Below are positions 17,390 through 25,455 of a stretch of DNA of 64,000 nucleotides, piece by piece (position 1 is the stretch's first letter; every line of letters begins with the position of its first letter). The position numbers were made by a program, and so were the translations under genes. The notes under the pieces are model-generated. The model saw nothing but the letters and a program-made list of their open reading frames with translations. It made no database searches and was not told the DNA's origin. Source of the stretch: Scleromatobacter sp038243995 (GTDB lineage Bacteria; Pseudomonadota; Gammaproteobacteria; Burkholderiales; Burkholderiaceae_C); assembly GCA_038243995.1 (NCBI GenBank), contig JBBRTV010000025.1, positions 26,625 to 90,624 on the forward strand. Direction: 5' to 3'.

Positions 17390-17791
17390 TCAGCGCATGC
17401 CGCGCGGAGGCCGCACCATCTTGCCCATCAGCCGGTCCAGCGCGATGCCCAGATCCGTGCAGCGACCCGAATGCACCGGCGAGGTCTGGATGCTCGCGCT
17501 GCGCGGCGCGACCAGCCAGTCGAAGCGCTGCCGGGCGCTGAGCGCCGCGAAGGGCCCGGCGCCGGGCCCGCCGGAGCAGATCGCCGGAAGGGCGGCGAGG
17601 GCGGTACGGATCGACGTCAGGTCCAGCGCCGGATCGAGCGCGCGCAGCCGCGCCTCGTCCAGCTCGATGCGGGCCTCCAGGAACTGCGCCGACGTGCAGG
17701 AGAGGATGACGCCCGCATTGACGAACTCACCCCTGTCCACGTGCGGCACGACCCGCACGACGGCGTAGTCATAGGTGCACAGAGCGGGCAC
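17390..17791 (-). CDS. DUF3037 protein, partner of HipA-like kinase
   Basis: 133 residues from a GTG at 17791, chosen because AGGAGG lies exactly six bases upstream inside the end of the HipA-like gene. An alternative GTG eight codons earlier lacks such a site. The conserved N-terminus is YDYAVVRVVPHVDRGEFVNAGVIL, followed by an acidic region with FLEARIELDEARLRAL and a C-terminal LGIALDRLMGKMVRPP. DUF3037 proteins usually accompany a HipA-like kinase, as here with a 23-base overlap. Whether the pair is a toxin-antitoxin module or something else is not known. Confidence 0.85.
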   Translation of the reverse strand: MPALCTYDYAVVRVVPHVDRGEFVNAGVILSCTSAQFLEARIELDEARLRALDPALDLTSIRTALAALPAICSGGPGAGPFAALSARQRFDWLVAPRSASIQTSPVHSGRCTDLGIALDRLMGKMVRPPRGMR

Positions 17792-18563
17792 GCAGCGCCT
17801 CCTCGACGAAGGCACGCGGCGCCTGCAGGCGGTCGACCAGGTAGCGCAGGTAGGCAGCGCGCTGTGCGCCCTTGTCGGCGAACTGCGCGTCGTCCTCGAG
17901 CCAGTCGTCCGGGATCAGGTCGACGATGCCGGCGATCGTATCCGGCGTCATCGCCTCTGTCATCGCAGCATCGGCCGCAGGCAGTTCGCTCGCCAGCGGG
18001 AGCAGCACATGGTCCTTGATCAGCGCGAACGGGCTCCTGCTGCGATCCATGTACCCCGTCCACTGATGGTGGAAATAGAGCGCCGCGCCATGGTCGATCA
18101 GCCACAGCTTCTCGTGCCAGACCATCAGGTTGCTGTTGCGCGCCGTGCGGTCGACATTGCTCACGAAGCCGTCCAGCCACACGATGCGCGAGGCCAGTCC
18201 GGCATCGGGGCGGAACGCCAGCGGGTCGAACGTGACGGCGCTCGGCAGGAAGTCGAGCGCCAGGTTCAGGCCGCCGCTGCTGCGGATCAGGTCCTGGATC
18301 TCCGGATCGGGCTCGGTGCGCGCGAGCTCCGGATCGAGCGCCATGAAGACGATCTCGGGGACGGGCAGGCCGGCGGCGCGCGCGAGTTCCCCCGCCACGA
18401 GTTCGGCGATCAAGGCCTTGCGGCCCTGCCCTGCACCGCGGAACTTGAGCACGTACAGCCCGTCGTCGTCGGCCTCGACGATCGCGGGCAGCGAGCCGCC
18501 TTCGCGCAGGGGCGTGACATAGCGGGTGGCGGTGACGGTTCTGGGGTTCAAGCGGGGCCTCAT
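17769..18563 (-). CDS. HipA-like kinase domain protein
   Basis: 264 residues from ATG 18563. An N-lobe segment has LYVLKFRGAGQGRKALIAELVA with the probable ATP-contacting Lys. The catalytic loop is DGFVSNVDRTARNSNLMVW (Asn-x-Asp-Arg-Thr) followed by LIDHGAALYFHH, in which the Asp is the likely metal ligand. This is the stand-alone HipA-like subgroup that pairs with DUF3037 rather than the HipB-regulated toxin; no HipB-like antitoxin is present. It overlaps the DUF3037 start by 23 bases and is divergent from the H-NS-like gene. Substrate unknown; by analogy with HipA a protein-phosphorylating role is possible. Confidence 0.85.
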   Translation of the reverse strand: MRPRLNPRTVTATRYVTPLREGGSLPAIVEADDDGLYVLKFRGAGQGRKALIAELVAGELARAAGLPVPEIVFMALDPELARTEPDPEIQDLIRSSGGLNLALDFLPSAVTFDPLAFRPDAGLASRIVWLDGFVSNVDRTARNSNLMVWHEKLWLIDHGAALYFHHQWTGYMDRSRSPFALIKDHVLLPLASELPAADAAMTEAMTPDTIAGIVDLIPDDWLEDDAQFADKGAQRAAYLRYLVDRLQAPRAFVEEALRARSVHL

Positions 18564-18694
18564 GCCGGGGATTGTGCTACGCCGGCGCCGGCGCGCCCGG
18601 AGCCGCTCATTAGAAGTCCGTCGGGCCGCACGCGCCTCTGCGCGCCGGAAGTGTTCAAATGACCTCCCCTCCATTTCCATGAATGCGAACAACC

Positions 18695-19009
18695 ATGGCC
18701 AGCAATCTCAAGCACCTGCTCGATCAGAAAGCGGCGCTCGAGCGCCAGATCGCCGACCTGCAGAGTTCGTCGCGCGCGGAGGCGATCGCGACGATCCGTA
18801 CCCTGATGTCGGAGCACGGCTTGACCTCGTCCGACCTGGTGGCTAGCCCGGCAGCGGCTCGCAAGGCCTCGAAGGCATCCGGCTCGAAGGTGGCCCCGAA
18901 GTTCCGCCATCCCGCCACGGGCGCCACGTGGACGGGACGCGGGCTGAAGCCGCGCTGGCTGGCAGAAGAACTCGCGAACGGCAAGACGACCGCGGAATTC
19001 GCACTCTGA
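18695..19009 (+). CDS. H-NS family nucleoid-associated protein
   Basis: 104 residues. The N-terminal coiled-coil oligomerisation part (LKHLLDQKAALERQIADLQ) is followed by an Ala/Ser/Lys linker. The C-terminal DNA-binding motif is KFRHPATGATWTGRGLKPRW with the Arg-Gly-Leu AT-hook-like core, then WLAEELANGKTTAEFAL. It binds AT-rich DNA and silences or bridges it. ATG 18695 begins the conserved region; an upstream ATG four codons earlier is in frame. It is monocistronic, divergent from hipA-like and convergent with hrcA. Confidence 0.92.
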   Translation: MASNLKHLLDQKAALERQIADLQSSSRAEAIATIRTLMSEHGLTSSDLVASPAAARKASKASGSKVAPKFRHPATGATWTGRGLKPRWLAEELANGKTTAEFAL

Positions 19010-19039
19010 TATCGGCGCCACGAGGAGCCGGCGCGGCGC

Positions 19040-20080
19040 TCAGCGCTGCGACAGTGCGTTGCCGATCAGCTTGGCCGTGATGTCGACGATCTGGATCATG
19101 CGGTCGTAGGGCATGCGGGTGGGCCCGATGACGCCCAGGGTGCCCACGACCTGGCCGTTGACCTCGTAGGGCGCGGACACCACCGACAGCGCCTCGAAGG
19201 GCACGACGCGGCTTTCGCCGCCGATGAAAATGCGCACGCCTTCGGCGCGGCTCGACCCTTCGAGCAGGCGCATCAACTGGGTCTTCTGTTCGAAGACATC
19301 GAACATGTCGCGCAGGCTGCGCATGTCGTGGTGCAGATCCTGGACGCCGAGCAGGTTGCGCTCGCCGGAGACCACGACCTGGTCTTCGCTCTCGGCCATC
19401 GCGTCGCTGCCCGCCTGGACGGCGGCGCGCATCAGCGCGGCGATGTCGGCGCTGAGCGCCTCGACTTCGGTCTTGAGGCGCTCGCGCACGTCGTCGATCG
19501 ACAGCCCCGCGTAGTGCGCGTTGAGGAAATTGGTCGCCTCGATCAGCTCGGCCTGCGTGTGGTCGGTCGCGGTGATGATCACCCGGTTCTGGACGTCCCC
19601 ATCGGGCGCGACCAGGATCACAAGCACGCGACGCTCCCCCAGTCGCAGGAATTCGATGTGGCGGAACACGCTCGACTTGCGCGGCGCGGTGACCACGCCG
19701 ACGAAGCTCGACAGGTTCGACAGCAGCGAGGCGGCCTGGGCGATCACGCGCTGCGGCTGGTCGGGTTGCAGTGGCTCGCGATTGCCCCCTGACTCCCCCA
19801 GGAGTTGCGCCAGCGTCACCTCGGCGTCGGAACTGCGCGCCGTGAGCATCGTGTCGACGAACAGGCGATAGCCGCGGGCCGTCGGCACGCGGCCGGCCGA
19901 AGTGTGCGGACTGACGATGAGGCCGAGCTCTTCCAGGTCGGCCATGACGTTGCGGATCGTCGCGGGAGACAGTTCGAGCCCGGAGGCGCGCGAGAGCGTG
20001 CGCGACCCCACGGGCTGGCCGTCGGCGATGTAGCGTTCGACCAGGGTCTTCAGCAGTGTCTTGGCGCGCTCGTCGAGCAT
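19040..20080 (-). CDS. hrcA: Heat-inducible transcription repressor HrcA
   Basis: 346 residues. The winged helix at the N-terminus reads RAKTLLKTLVERYIADGQPV then LSRASGLELSPATIRNVMADL. The central dimerisation region and C-terminal part include GVVTAPRKSSVFRHIEFLRL and VVGTLGVIGPTRMPYDRMI. HrcA binds CIRCE operators upstream of groE and dnaK genes and is stabilised by GroEL. No CIRCE inverted repeat is visible in this window, so its targets lie elsewhere. It is divergent from nadK with a 181-bp intergenic region, as in other Burkholderiales. Confidence 0.97.
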   Translation of the reverse strand: MLDERAKTLLKTLVERYIADGQPVGSRTLSRASGLELSPATIRNVMADLEELGLIVSPHTSAGRVPTARGYRLFVDTMLTARSSDAEVTLAQLLGESGGNREPLQPDQPQRVIAQAASLLSNLSSFVGVVTAPRKSSVFRHIEFLRLGERRVLVILVAPDGDVQNRVIITATDHTQAELIEATNFLNAHYAGLSIDDVRERLKTEVEALSADIAALMRAAVQAGSDAMAESEDQVVVSGERNLLGVQDLHHDMRSLRDMFDVFEQKTQLMRLLEGSSRAEGVRIFIGGESRVVPFEALSVVSAPYEVNGQVVGTLGVIGPTRMPYDRMIQIVDITAKLIGNALSQR

Positions 20081-20261
20081 GGTTCAGATTGTAGGTAGAT
20101 GCCACCGGGGCGGCGGGCCCTGGCGCGGATCATTCGCGTGCGGCGCGCGGAGCGCGACCGTTCATGCGACTTTGCGCGCAGCCGTACTCTCCGCGCCCAC
20201 GGGCCTGTTTCGGCCCTTTCTGCCTCGTGCCGCCGCAGGGGGCTGTGGTGTAATTCATCGC

Positions 20262-21134
20262 ATGTCGACCCCCTTCCGTCACGTCGCGCTCTTCGGCAAA
20301 TACCAGTCACAAGGGGTGCGGCCGATCCTCGAGGAGATCGCCCAGTTCCTCGTGCGCCGCGGCGTCGAGGTTTCGGTCGATCATGACACGGCGATGAACA
20401 GCGGCTGGAACGATTTCGGCGCCATGACCATCGACGAATTGGCAAAAACCTGCGATCTCGCGGTCGTCGTCGGCGGCGACGGCACGATGCTGGGCATCGG
20501 CCGCGAGCTGGCCCGCCACGGTATCCCGCTGATCGGCATCAACCAGGGTCGCCTGGGCTTCATCACCGACATCCCGCCGACCACCTGGCGCGAAGCCCTT
20601 GCCCCGATGCTCGACGGCAACTACGAATCCGAGAACCGCGCGATGATCGAGGGCGGCGTCTGGCGCGACGGGCAGCAGATCTTCAAGGGTTTCGCGCTCA
20701 ACGATGTCGTCGTGCGCAGCAGCAGCCCCAGCATGATCGAGTTGCGCGTGATGGTCGGCGGCGACCTGGTCGCCAACATCCGCTCCGACGGCGTCATCGT
20801 CGCTTCGCCCACCGGCTCGACAGCCTACGCGCTTTCCGCAGGCGGGCCTATCCTGCATCCTGGCATCGGCGGCTGGGCGATGGTGCCGATCGCGTCCCAT
20901 ACGCTGTCGAACCGCCCTATCGTGCTGCCCGACGACCAGGAAGTCGCGCTCGAACTGGTGCAGGGCAAGGAAGCCAGCGCGAATTTCGACATGCACGGTC
21001 TCGCGAGCATGCTGGCGGGCGACATCGTGCGCATGCAACGGTCGCCGCACAAGGCGCGGTTCCTGCATCCGCGCGGCTGGAGCTACTACGCCACGCTGCG
21101 CCACAAGTTGCATTGGCACGAGGGGACGATATGA
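20262..21134 (+). CDS. nadK: NAD kinase
   Basis: 290 residues. The family signatures are the GGDGT motif in VVVGGDGTMLGIGREL, NQGRLGFITDI, and the second conserved region IVASPTGSTAYALSAGGPI. The C-terminal IASHTLSNRPIVLPDD block is also typical. It phosphorylates NAD to NADP with ATP in the cytoplasm. The start is ATG 20262, since the frame upstream lacks conserved residues. The 212 bp before recN contain no gene. Confidence 0.97.
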   Translation: MSTPFRHVALFGKYQSQGVRPILEEIAQFLVRRGVEVSVDHDTAMNSGWNDFGAMTIDELAKTCDLAVVVGGDGTMLGIGRELARHGIPLIGINQGRLGFITDIPPTTWREALAPMLDGNYESENRAMIEGGVWRDGQQIFKGFALNDVVVRSSSPSMIELRVMVGGDLVANIRSDGVIVASPTGSTAYALSAGGPILHPGIGGWAMVPIASHTLSNRPIVLPDDQEVALELVQGKEASANFDMHGLASMLAGDIVRMQRSPHKARFLHPRGWSYYATLRHKLHWHEGTI

Positions 21135-21346
21135 CGGCGCATCCCTGCAACCCATGATGAACGACGCCCGCAAGGCCACGGCCGCTGGCGGCCGGCAGGC
21201 GAGTCGTCGACTGCGGCGCGACCAGCTCACTGGATGATCCTTCGTGCAGGCATGATCCTCGCTAGTCCCGCATCGGCTGATAGAGCGCCCTCGCCAAGTC
21301 CCTTTCCTCCCACCTGTCCGATTCGAGTTTTGCCCGAACACCGACC

Positions 21347-23113
21347 ATGCTGCGCCGCCTGTCGCTGAAAGACTTCGTCATCGTCGACGCGCTCGAACTC
21401 GAGTTCGGCGCAGGCTTTTCCGTGCTCACCGGCGAGACCGGCGCCGGCAAGTCGATCCTGATCGACGCCTTGCAGCTGGCGCTCGGCGCGCGCGCCGAAG
21501 GCGGCGTCGTGCGCGAAGGCTGCCCGCGCAGCGAGATCACGGCGGAGTTCGATTCGCCGCCCTCCCTCGGGCAGTGGCTGGACGACGCGGGATTCGCGGT
21601 CGACGACACCCTGCTGCTGCGCCGTGTCGTCGATGCACAAGGCAAGAGTCGTGCATTCGTCAACGGCAGCGCCGCGACGCTGAGCCAGCTGCGCGACATC
21701 GCAGACCACCTGATAGACATCCACGGCCAGCACGCCTGGCAAAGCCTCACGCGCCCCGCCGCGGTGCGCGCGCTCCTCGACGAGCAGGCGGCCATCGACA
21801 CGGCGCCGGTCGCCGCCGCGCACGCGGCCTGGGCACAGGCCGCCGCCGCGCTGGCCAGCGCCAGGTCGCGCCAGGGCGAACTCGACACCGAGCGCGAGCG
21901 TCTCGCCTGGCAGCTCGGCGAGATCGAACGCCTCGGGCCCACAGCCGACGAATGGGAGGCGCTGACCACCGAGCACGGCCGGCTGGCCCATGCCCAGTCG
22001 TTGACCGCTGCGGCCCAGCAAGCACTGCAGGACGTTTCGGAAGGAGAGCTGAATGCGCTCCAGTGGGTCGCGCGCGCGGCGAGCGCGCTGCGCGAGGTCG
22101 CGGAGTACGACGCCGCCCTCGGCCCGGTGCTGGAGGCGCTGGACGGCGCCGAGGCCCAGCTGACCGACGCCGCCCACAGCCTGTCCGGCTACCTGGCCCG
22201 CACCGACCTCGACCCGGAACGCCTCGACGAGCTCGACCAGCGGATGTCCTCATGGATGAGTCTCGCGCGCCGGTTCCGCCGCTCGCCGACAGATCTCGCC
22301 GCGCTGTGGGGCGAATGGAAAAGCGCGCTGGCGGCGCTCGACGAGGCCGCGGATCTCGCCGCCTTGCAGCAACGCGTCGACGACACCCTCGCGCGCTGGC
22401 GGGTCGAGGCCAAGCGCGTCAGCACGCGACGTTGCGCGGCAGCCCCGCAGATGGCAGCGCGCATCACCGACGCAATGCAACAACTCGGCATGGCGGGTGG
22501 ACGTTTCGACATCGCGCTCGTGCCCCAGACGGAGCCGCAATCCCACGGCGCGGAGACGGTCGAATTCCTCGTCGCCGGCCACGCGGGCAGCACGCCGCGC
22601 CCGCTCGCGAAGGTAGCGTCGGGCGGCGAACTTTCGCGCCTGGCGCTGGCGATCGCGGTGACGGCGGCGCAGTCATCCACGGCCCGTGACGCCAAGGCGC
22701 CGCAAGTCGCGGGCTCGTCCGCGGTCGCCACGCTGATCTTCGACGAAATCGACTCCGGCGTCGGCGGCACCGTGGCGGATTCAGTGGGGCGCCTGATGAA
22801 GCGGCTGGGCCGCCACGTGCAGGTTCTGGCCGTCACGCACCTGCCGCAGGTCGCGGCCTGCGGCGATCACCACTTCGTCGTGGCCAAGCGCAGCATCGGC
22901 GGCCAGACGACCAGCCAGGTCACGCCGTTGAGCGGCGAATCGCGCGTCGCCGAGGTCGCCCGCATGCTGGGCGGCGAACGCAGCTCGGGTACCAGCCTCG
23001 CCCACGCGCAGGAGCTGATCACGCAGGCGGTGGCGCCGGAGCGGGAAGTCCCGGCGTCGCCCGCGCCCGCGCCGGCACCGGCGTCACGCGGAAGGTCGGG
23101 AACCCGACCATGA
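21347..23113 (+). CDS. recN: DNA repair protein RecN
   Basis: 588 residues, an SMC-like ATPase. It begins MLRRLSLKDFVIVDALELEF; Walker A is TGETGAGKSILIDALQLALG (about residues 28-47). A central Ala/Glu/Arg-rich coiled coil follows, then the ABC signature region VASGGELSRLALAIA and Walker B TLIFDEIDSGVGG, with a His switch near AVTHLPQVAACGDHH. It acts in double-strand break repair. No LexA-type box was seen in the 212-bp upstream region. The stop overlaps the rapZ ATG (ATGA). An Ala/Pro repeat-like tail (PAPAPAPA) ends the protein. Confidence 0.97.
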   Translation: MLRRLSLKDFVIVDALELEFGAGFSVLTGETGAGKSILIDALQLALGARAEGGVVREGCPRSEITAEFDSPPSLGQWLDDAGFAVDDTLLLRRVVDAQGKSRAFVNGSAATLSQLRDIADHLIDIHGQHAWQSLTRPAAVRALLDEQAAIDTAPVAAAHAAWAQAAAALASARSRQGELDTERERLAWQLGEIERLGPTADEWEALTTEHGRLAHAQSLTAAAQQALQDVSEGELNALQWVARAASALREVAEYDAALGPVLEALDGAEAQLTDAAHSLSGYLARTDLDPERLDELDQRMSSWMSLARRFRRSPTDLAALWGEWKSALAALDEAADLAALQQRVDDTLARWRVEAKRVSTRRCAAAPQMAARITDAMQQLGMAGGRFDIALVPQTEPQSHGAETVEFLVAGHAGSTPRPLAKVASGGELSRLALAIAVTAAQSSTARDAKAPQVAGSSAVATLIFDEIDSGVGGTVADSVGRLMKRLGRHVQVLAVTHLPQVAACGDHHFVVAKRSIGGQTTSQVTPLSGESRVAEVARMLGGERSSGTSLAHAQELITQAVAPEREVPASPAPAPAPASRGRSGTRP

Positions 23114-24060
23114 GCACAGGTTTCGACGAACTGCTGCCCGACGCCATTCCGCCGGAGGCCCGCGTCGGCAACGACGGCACCGATGGCACGCGCGAGATCG
23201 TGATGGTCACGGGCATCTCCGGTTCGGGCAAGTCGATCGCCTTGCATGCGCTCGAAGACGCCGGCTTCTTCTGTGTCGACAACCTGCCACCGGAACTGCT
23301 GCCCGACTTCCTGCGACTCGAGAGCGAACGCTCGGTGCGCCGTGTTGCGGTCGCCGTCGACGTGCGCACCGCCGGCTCGCTGCCGCAACTGGTACCGCTG
23401 CTCGAGAGCCTGCGCAACGAGGGCGTCAAGGTGCGCCCCGTGTTCCTCGACGCCAGTACCGACACGTTGGTGCGCCGTTTCTCGGAAACGCGCCGCCCGC
23501 ACCCGCTGTCCAAGGGCCCGCTCAGCACCGATACGCACCGTGCCCTGATCGACGCGATCGAGCTCGAGCGCGAATTGCTCGCCGGCATCCGCGCCCGCTC
23601 GACCATCCTCGACACGAGCCAGTTGCGACCCGTCCAGCTGCGGCTCTGGATCCGCGACCTGGTGGGCGCGCATGCCAGCCAGCTCGCGCTCGTCTTCGAA
23701 TCATTCGCGTTCAAGCGCGGCGTGCCGCTCGATGCCGACATGGTCTTCGACGTCCGCGTGCTGCCGAACCCGTACTACCTGCGCGAATTGCGCCCGCTCA
23801 CCGGGCGCGACCAGCCTGTCGCCAACTACCTGCTCGAGCAGCCCGAGGTGCTGGAGATGCTCGACCAGATCGAGGCCTTCCTGCGCCGCTGGCTGCCCAA
23901 CTTCGAAGACGACCAGCGCAGCTACCTGACGGTCGCGATCGGGTGCACCGGCGGGCAGCACCGTTCCGTCTTCATGTGCGAGGAACTCGCGCGGCGCTTC
24001 TCGCCGCGCGTCTCGACCTTGCTGCGCCATCGCGAACTCGACGCACTCGAAAGCAGCTGA
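23110..24060 (+). CDS. rapZ: RNase adapter protein RapZ (NTPase, YvcJ family)
   Basis: 316 residues. Walker A is GISGSGKSIALHALEDAGFF, followed by the conserved DNLPPELLPDF and, in the C-terminal RNA-binding domain, FDVRVLPNPYYLRELRPLTG and IGCTGGQHRSVFM. RapZ binds nucleotides and, in enterobacteria, directs RNase E to GlmZ; in betaproteobacteria the targets are less clear. It starts by ATGA overlap with recN. The first roughly 35 residues precede the conserved core, so ATG 23203 (MVTGISG) is an alternative start. In many relatives it lies next to hprK and ptsN, which are not here. Confidence 0.95.
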   Translation: MSTGFDELLPDAIPPEARVGNDGTDGTREIVMVTGISGSGKSIALHALEDAGFFCVDNLPPELLPDFLRLESERSVRRVAVAVDVRTAGSLPQLVPLLESLRNEGVKVRPVFLDASTDTLVRRFSETRRPHPLSKGPLSTDTHRALIDAIELERELLAGIRARSTILDTSQLRPVQLRLWIRDLVGAHASQLALVFESFAFKRGVPLDADMVFDVRVLPNPYYLRELRPLTGRDQPVANYLLEQPEVLEMLDQIEAFLRRWLPNFEDDQRSYLTVAIGCTGGQHRSVFMCEELARRFSPRVSTLLRHRELDALESS

Positions 24061-24109
24061 GCACACGACTGCGCCAGAGGCTCGCGGCGCTTGCCCTTCC
24101 GCGAATGCG

Positions 24110-25453
24110 TTACAGGCCGGCTTCCAGCAGCTTGCGGATCGGCGCCGGGATCCCCAGCGCCGCGAGTTCGTCGCGCGACACCCAGCGACCTTCGGAGCCG
24201 GGCGGGGTCGGGCCAGCGCCCGGATCGACCTGATCGCCGTCCACGCCCACCGCCTCGGCACCGGCGCGGATGTCGGCCTCGTCGACGACCGCAGGGGCAC
24301 CCGTGCCGTTCACCGCTCCGAGCTTCGCAATCTCGCGCTGCTCGTCGTCCGAGATCGCCCCATGCCAGCTCAGGCGCAAGGGCTGGAGCATCCAGTCGAA
24401 ATGGGTCAGCACGTGCTTGAACGGCGCCATCCATTCGAGCGTGCCGGGCCAGGACTCGACCGTGCGCTCCAGCGTGGCCGCCGAGTCGAACTCGGGCAAG
24501 GACCACAGCTGTGCCCAGACGCCCGAGTCCCCCCGGCGAACCAGCCATACACGATCCTTCTGCTGCAGCCACAGCAGCACACCGGCGCGGCGGCCGCGCT
24601 TGAGCTTGCGAGTCTTCACGGGGAACCTCTCGGGAGCACCTGACGCACGGCCCTGGCACATCGCGTGCGCAGGGCAGGCATCGCAGGCGGGGCGCCGGAT
24701 CGTGCAGACCGTCGCGCCCAGATCCATCAAGCCTTGCGTGTAGGTCGACATCGCGGTCTCCCGCGACGCCCCCGGCAGTGCGTCCGGCAGTGCGTCCGGC
24801 AACAGGTCGGTCGCAATGGCCCACAACGCCTTCTCGGACGCCGCCTGCGCAAGGTCGCGTTCGTAGGCGAGCAAACGCGTGAGCACGCGCTTGACGTTGC
24901 CGTCGAGGATGGCCACGCGCTCGCCGAAGCAGAACGCCGCGATCGCCGCGGCCGTCGACCGGCCGATGCCGGGCAGTTCGGCCAGTTGCGCCGCGGTCGA
25001 GGGAAATGCACCCGCGTGTTCGGCGACGATGACCTGTGCGCAGCGATGCAGGTTGCGCGCCCGGGCGTAGTAGCCGAGCCCGCTCCACAGCGCGAGCACG
25101 TCTTCCGACGGCGCGACGGCCAACGCGGCGACCGTCGGGAATCGCTGCAGGAAACGCACGTAGTAGCCCAGCACCGTCGTCACCTGCGTCTGCTGCAACA
25201 TGATTTCCGAGAGCCAGACGCAGTAGGGATCGCGCGTCTCCTGCCAGGGCAACCCGCTGCGGCCATGCGACCGCTGCCAGGCGATCACGCGTTCCGCGAA
25301 CGGCAACGCATTCCACTCGGGCGCGGCTTCGCGGGCGATGAAGGGCCGCCGCGCGCCGGCAAGCGCCGGTAGCGGCAATCCGACGAACCCGGGCAGTTCC
25401 TGCTGGGCACGGGCGTCGTCGCCCGAGGCACCGGGCGCGCCCGACCTGCGCAT
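24110..25453 (-). CDS. mutY: A/G-specific adenine DNA glycosylase MutY
   Basis: 447 residues. The helix-hairpin-helix glycosylase core includes PYCVWLSEIMLQQTQVTTVL with the catalytic Glu, LPGIGRSTAAAIAAF, and ILDGNVKRVLTR with the catalytic Asp. The Fe-S loop Cys-x6-Cys-x2-Cys-x5-Cys is in CTIRRPACDACPAHAMCQG. A Nudix-like C-terminal domain recognises 8-oxoG. The protein is longer than E. coli MutY: it has about 45 extra N-terminal residues and an Ala/Asp/Gly-rich insert near residues 375-420. The repeated DALPDALP likely reflects a small tandem duplication (24775-24800). The start is ATG 25453, with a TTG two codons upstream. It follows the dynamin-like gene directly. Confidence 0.96.
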   Translation of the reverse strand: MRRSGAPGASGDDARAQQELPGFVGLPLPALAGARRPFIAREAAPEWNALPFAERVIAWQRSHGRSGLPWQETRDPYCVWLSEIMLQQTQVTTVLGYYVRFLQRFPTVAALAVAPSEDVLALWSGLGYYARARNLHRCAQVIVAEHAGAFPSTAAQLAELPGIGRSTAAAIAAFCFGERVAILDGNVKRVLTRLLAYERDLAQAASEKALWAIATDLLPDALPDALPGASRETAMSTYTQGLMDLGATVCTIRRPACDACPAHAMCQGRASGAPERFPVKTRKLKRGRRAGVLLWLQQKDRVWLVRRGDSGVWAQLWSLPEFDSAATLERTVESWPGTLEWMAPFKHVLTHFDWMLQPLRLSWHGAISDDEQREIAKLGAVNGTGAPAVVDEADIRAGAEAVGVDGDQVDPGAGPTPPGSEGRWVSRDELAALGIPAPIRKLLEAGL

Positions 25454-25455
25454 GT

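Noticed and set aside
20081..20261. A possible CIRCE element near hrcA
   Set aside because: No TTAGCACTC-N9-GAGTGCTAA-like repeat present.
21135..21346. A possible LexA box before recN
   Set aside because: Searched for CTGT-N8-ACAG; only poorly spaced CTG/CAG triplets were found.
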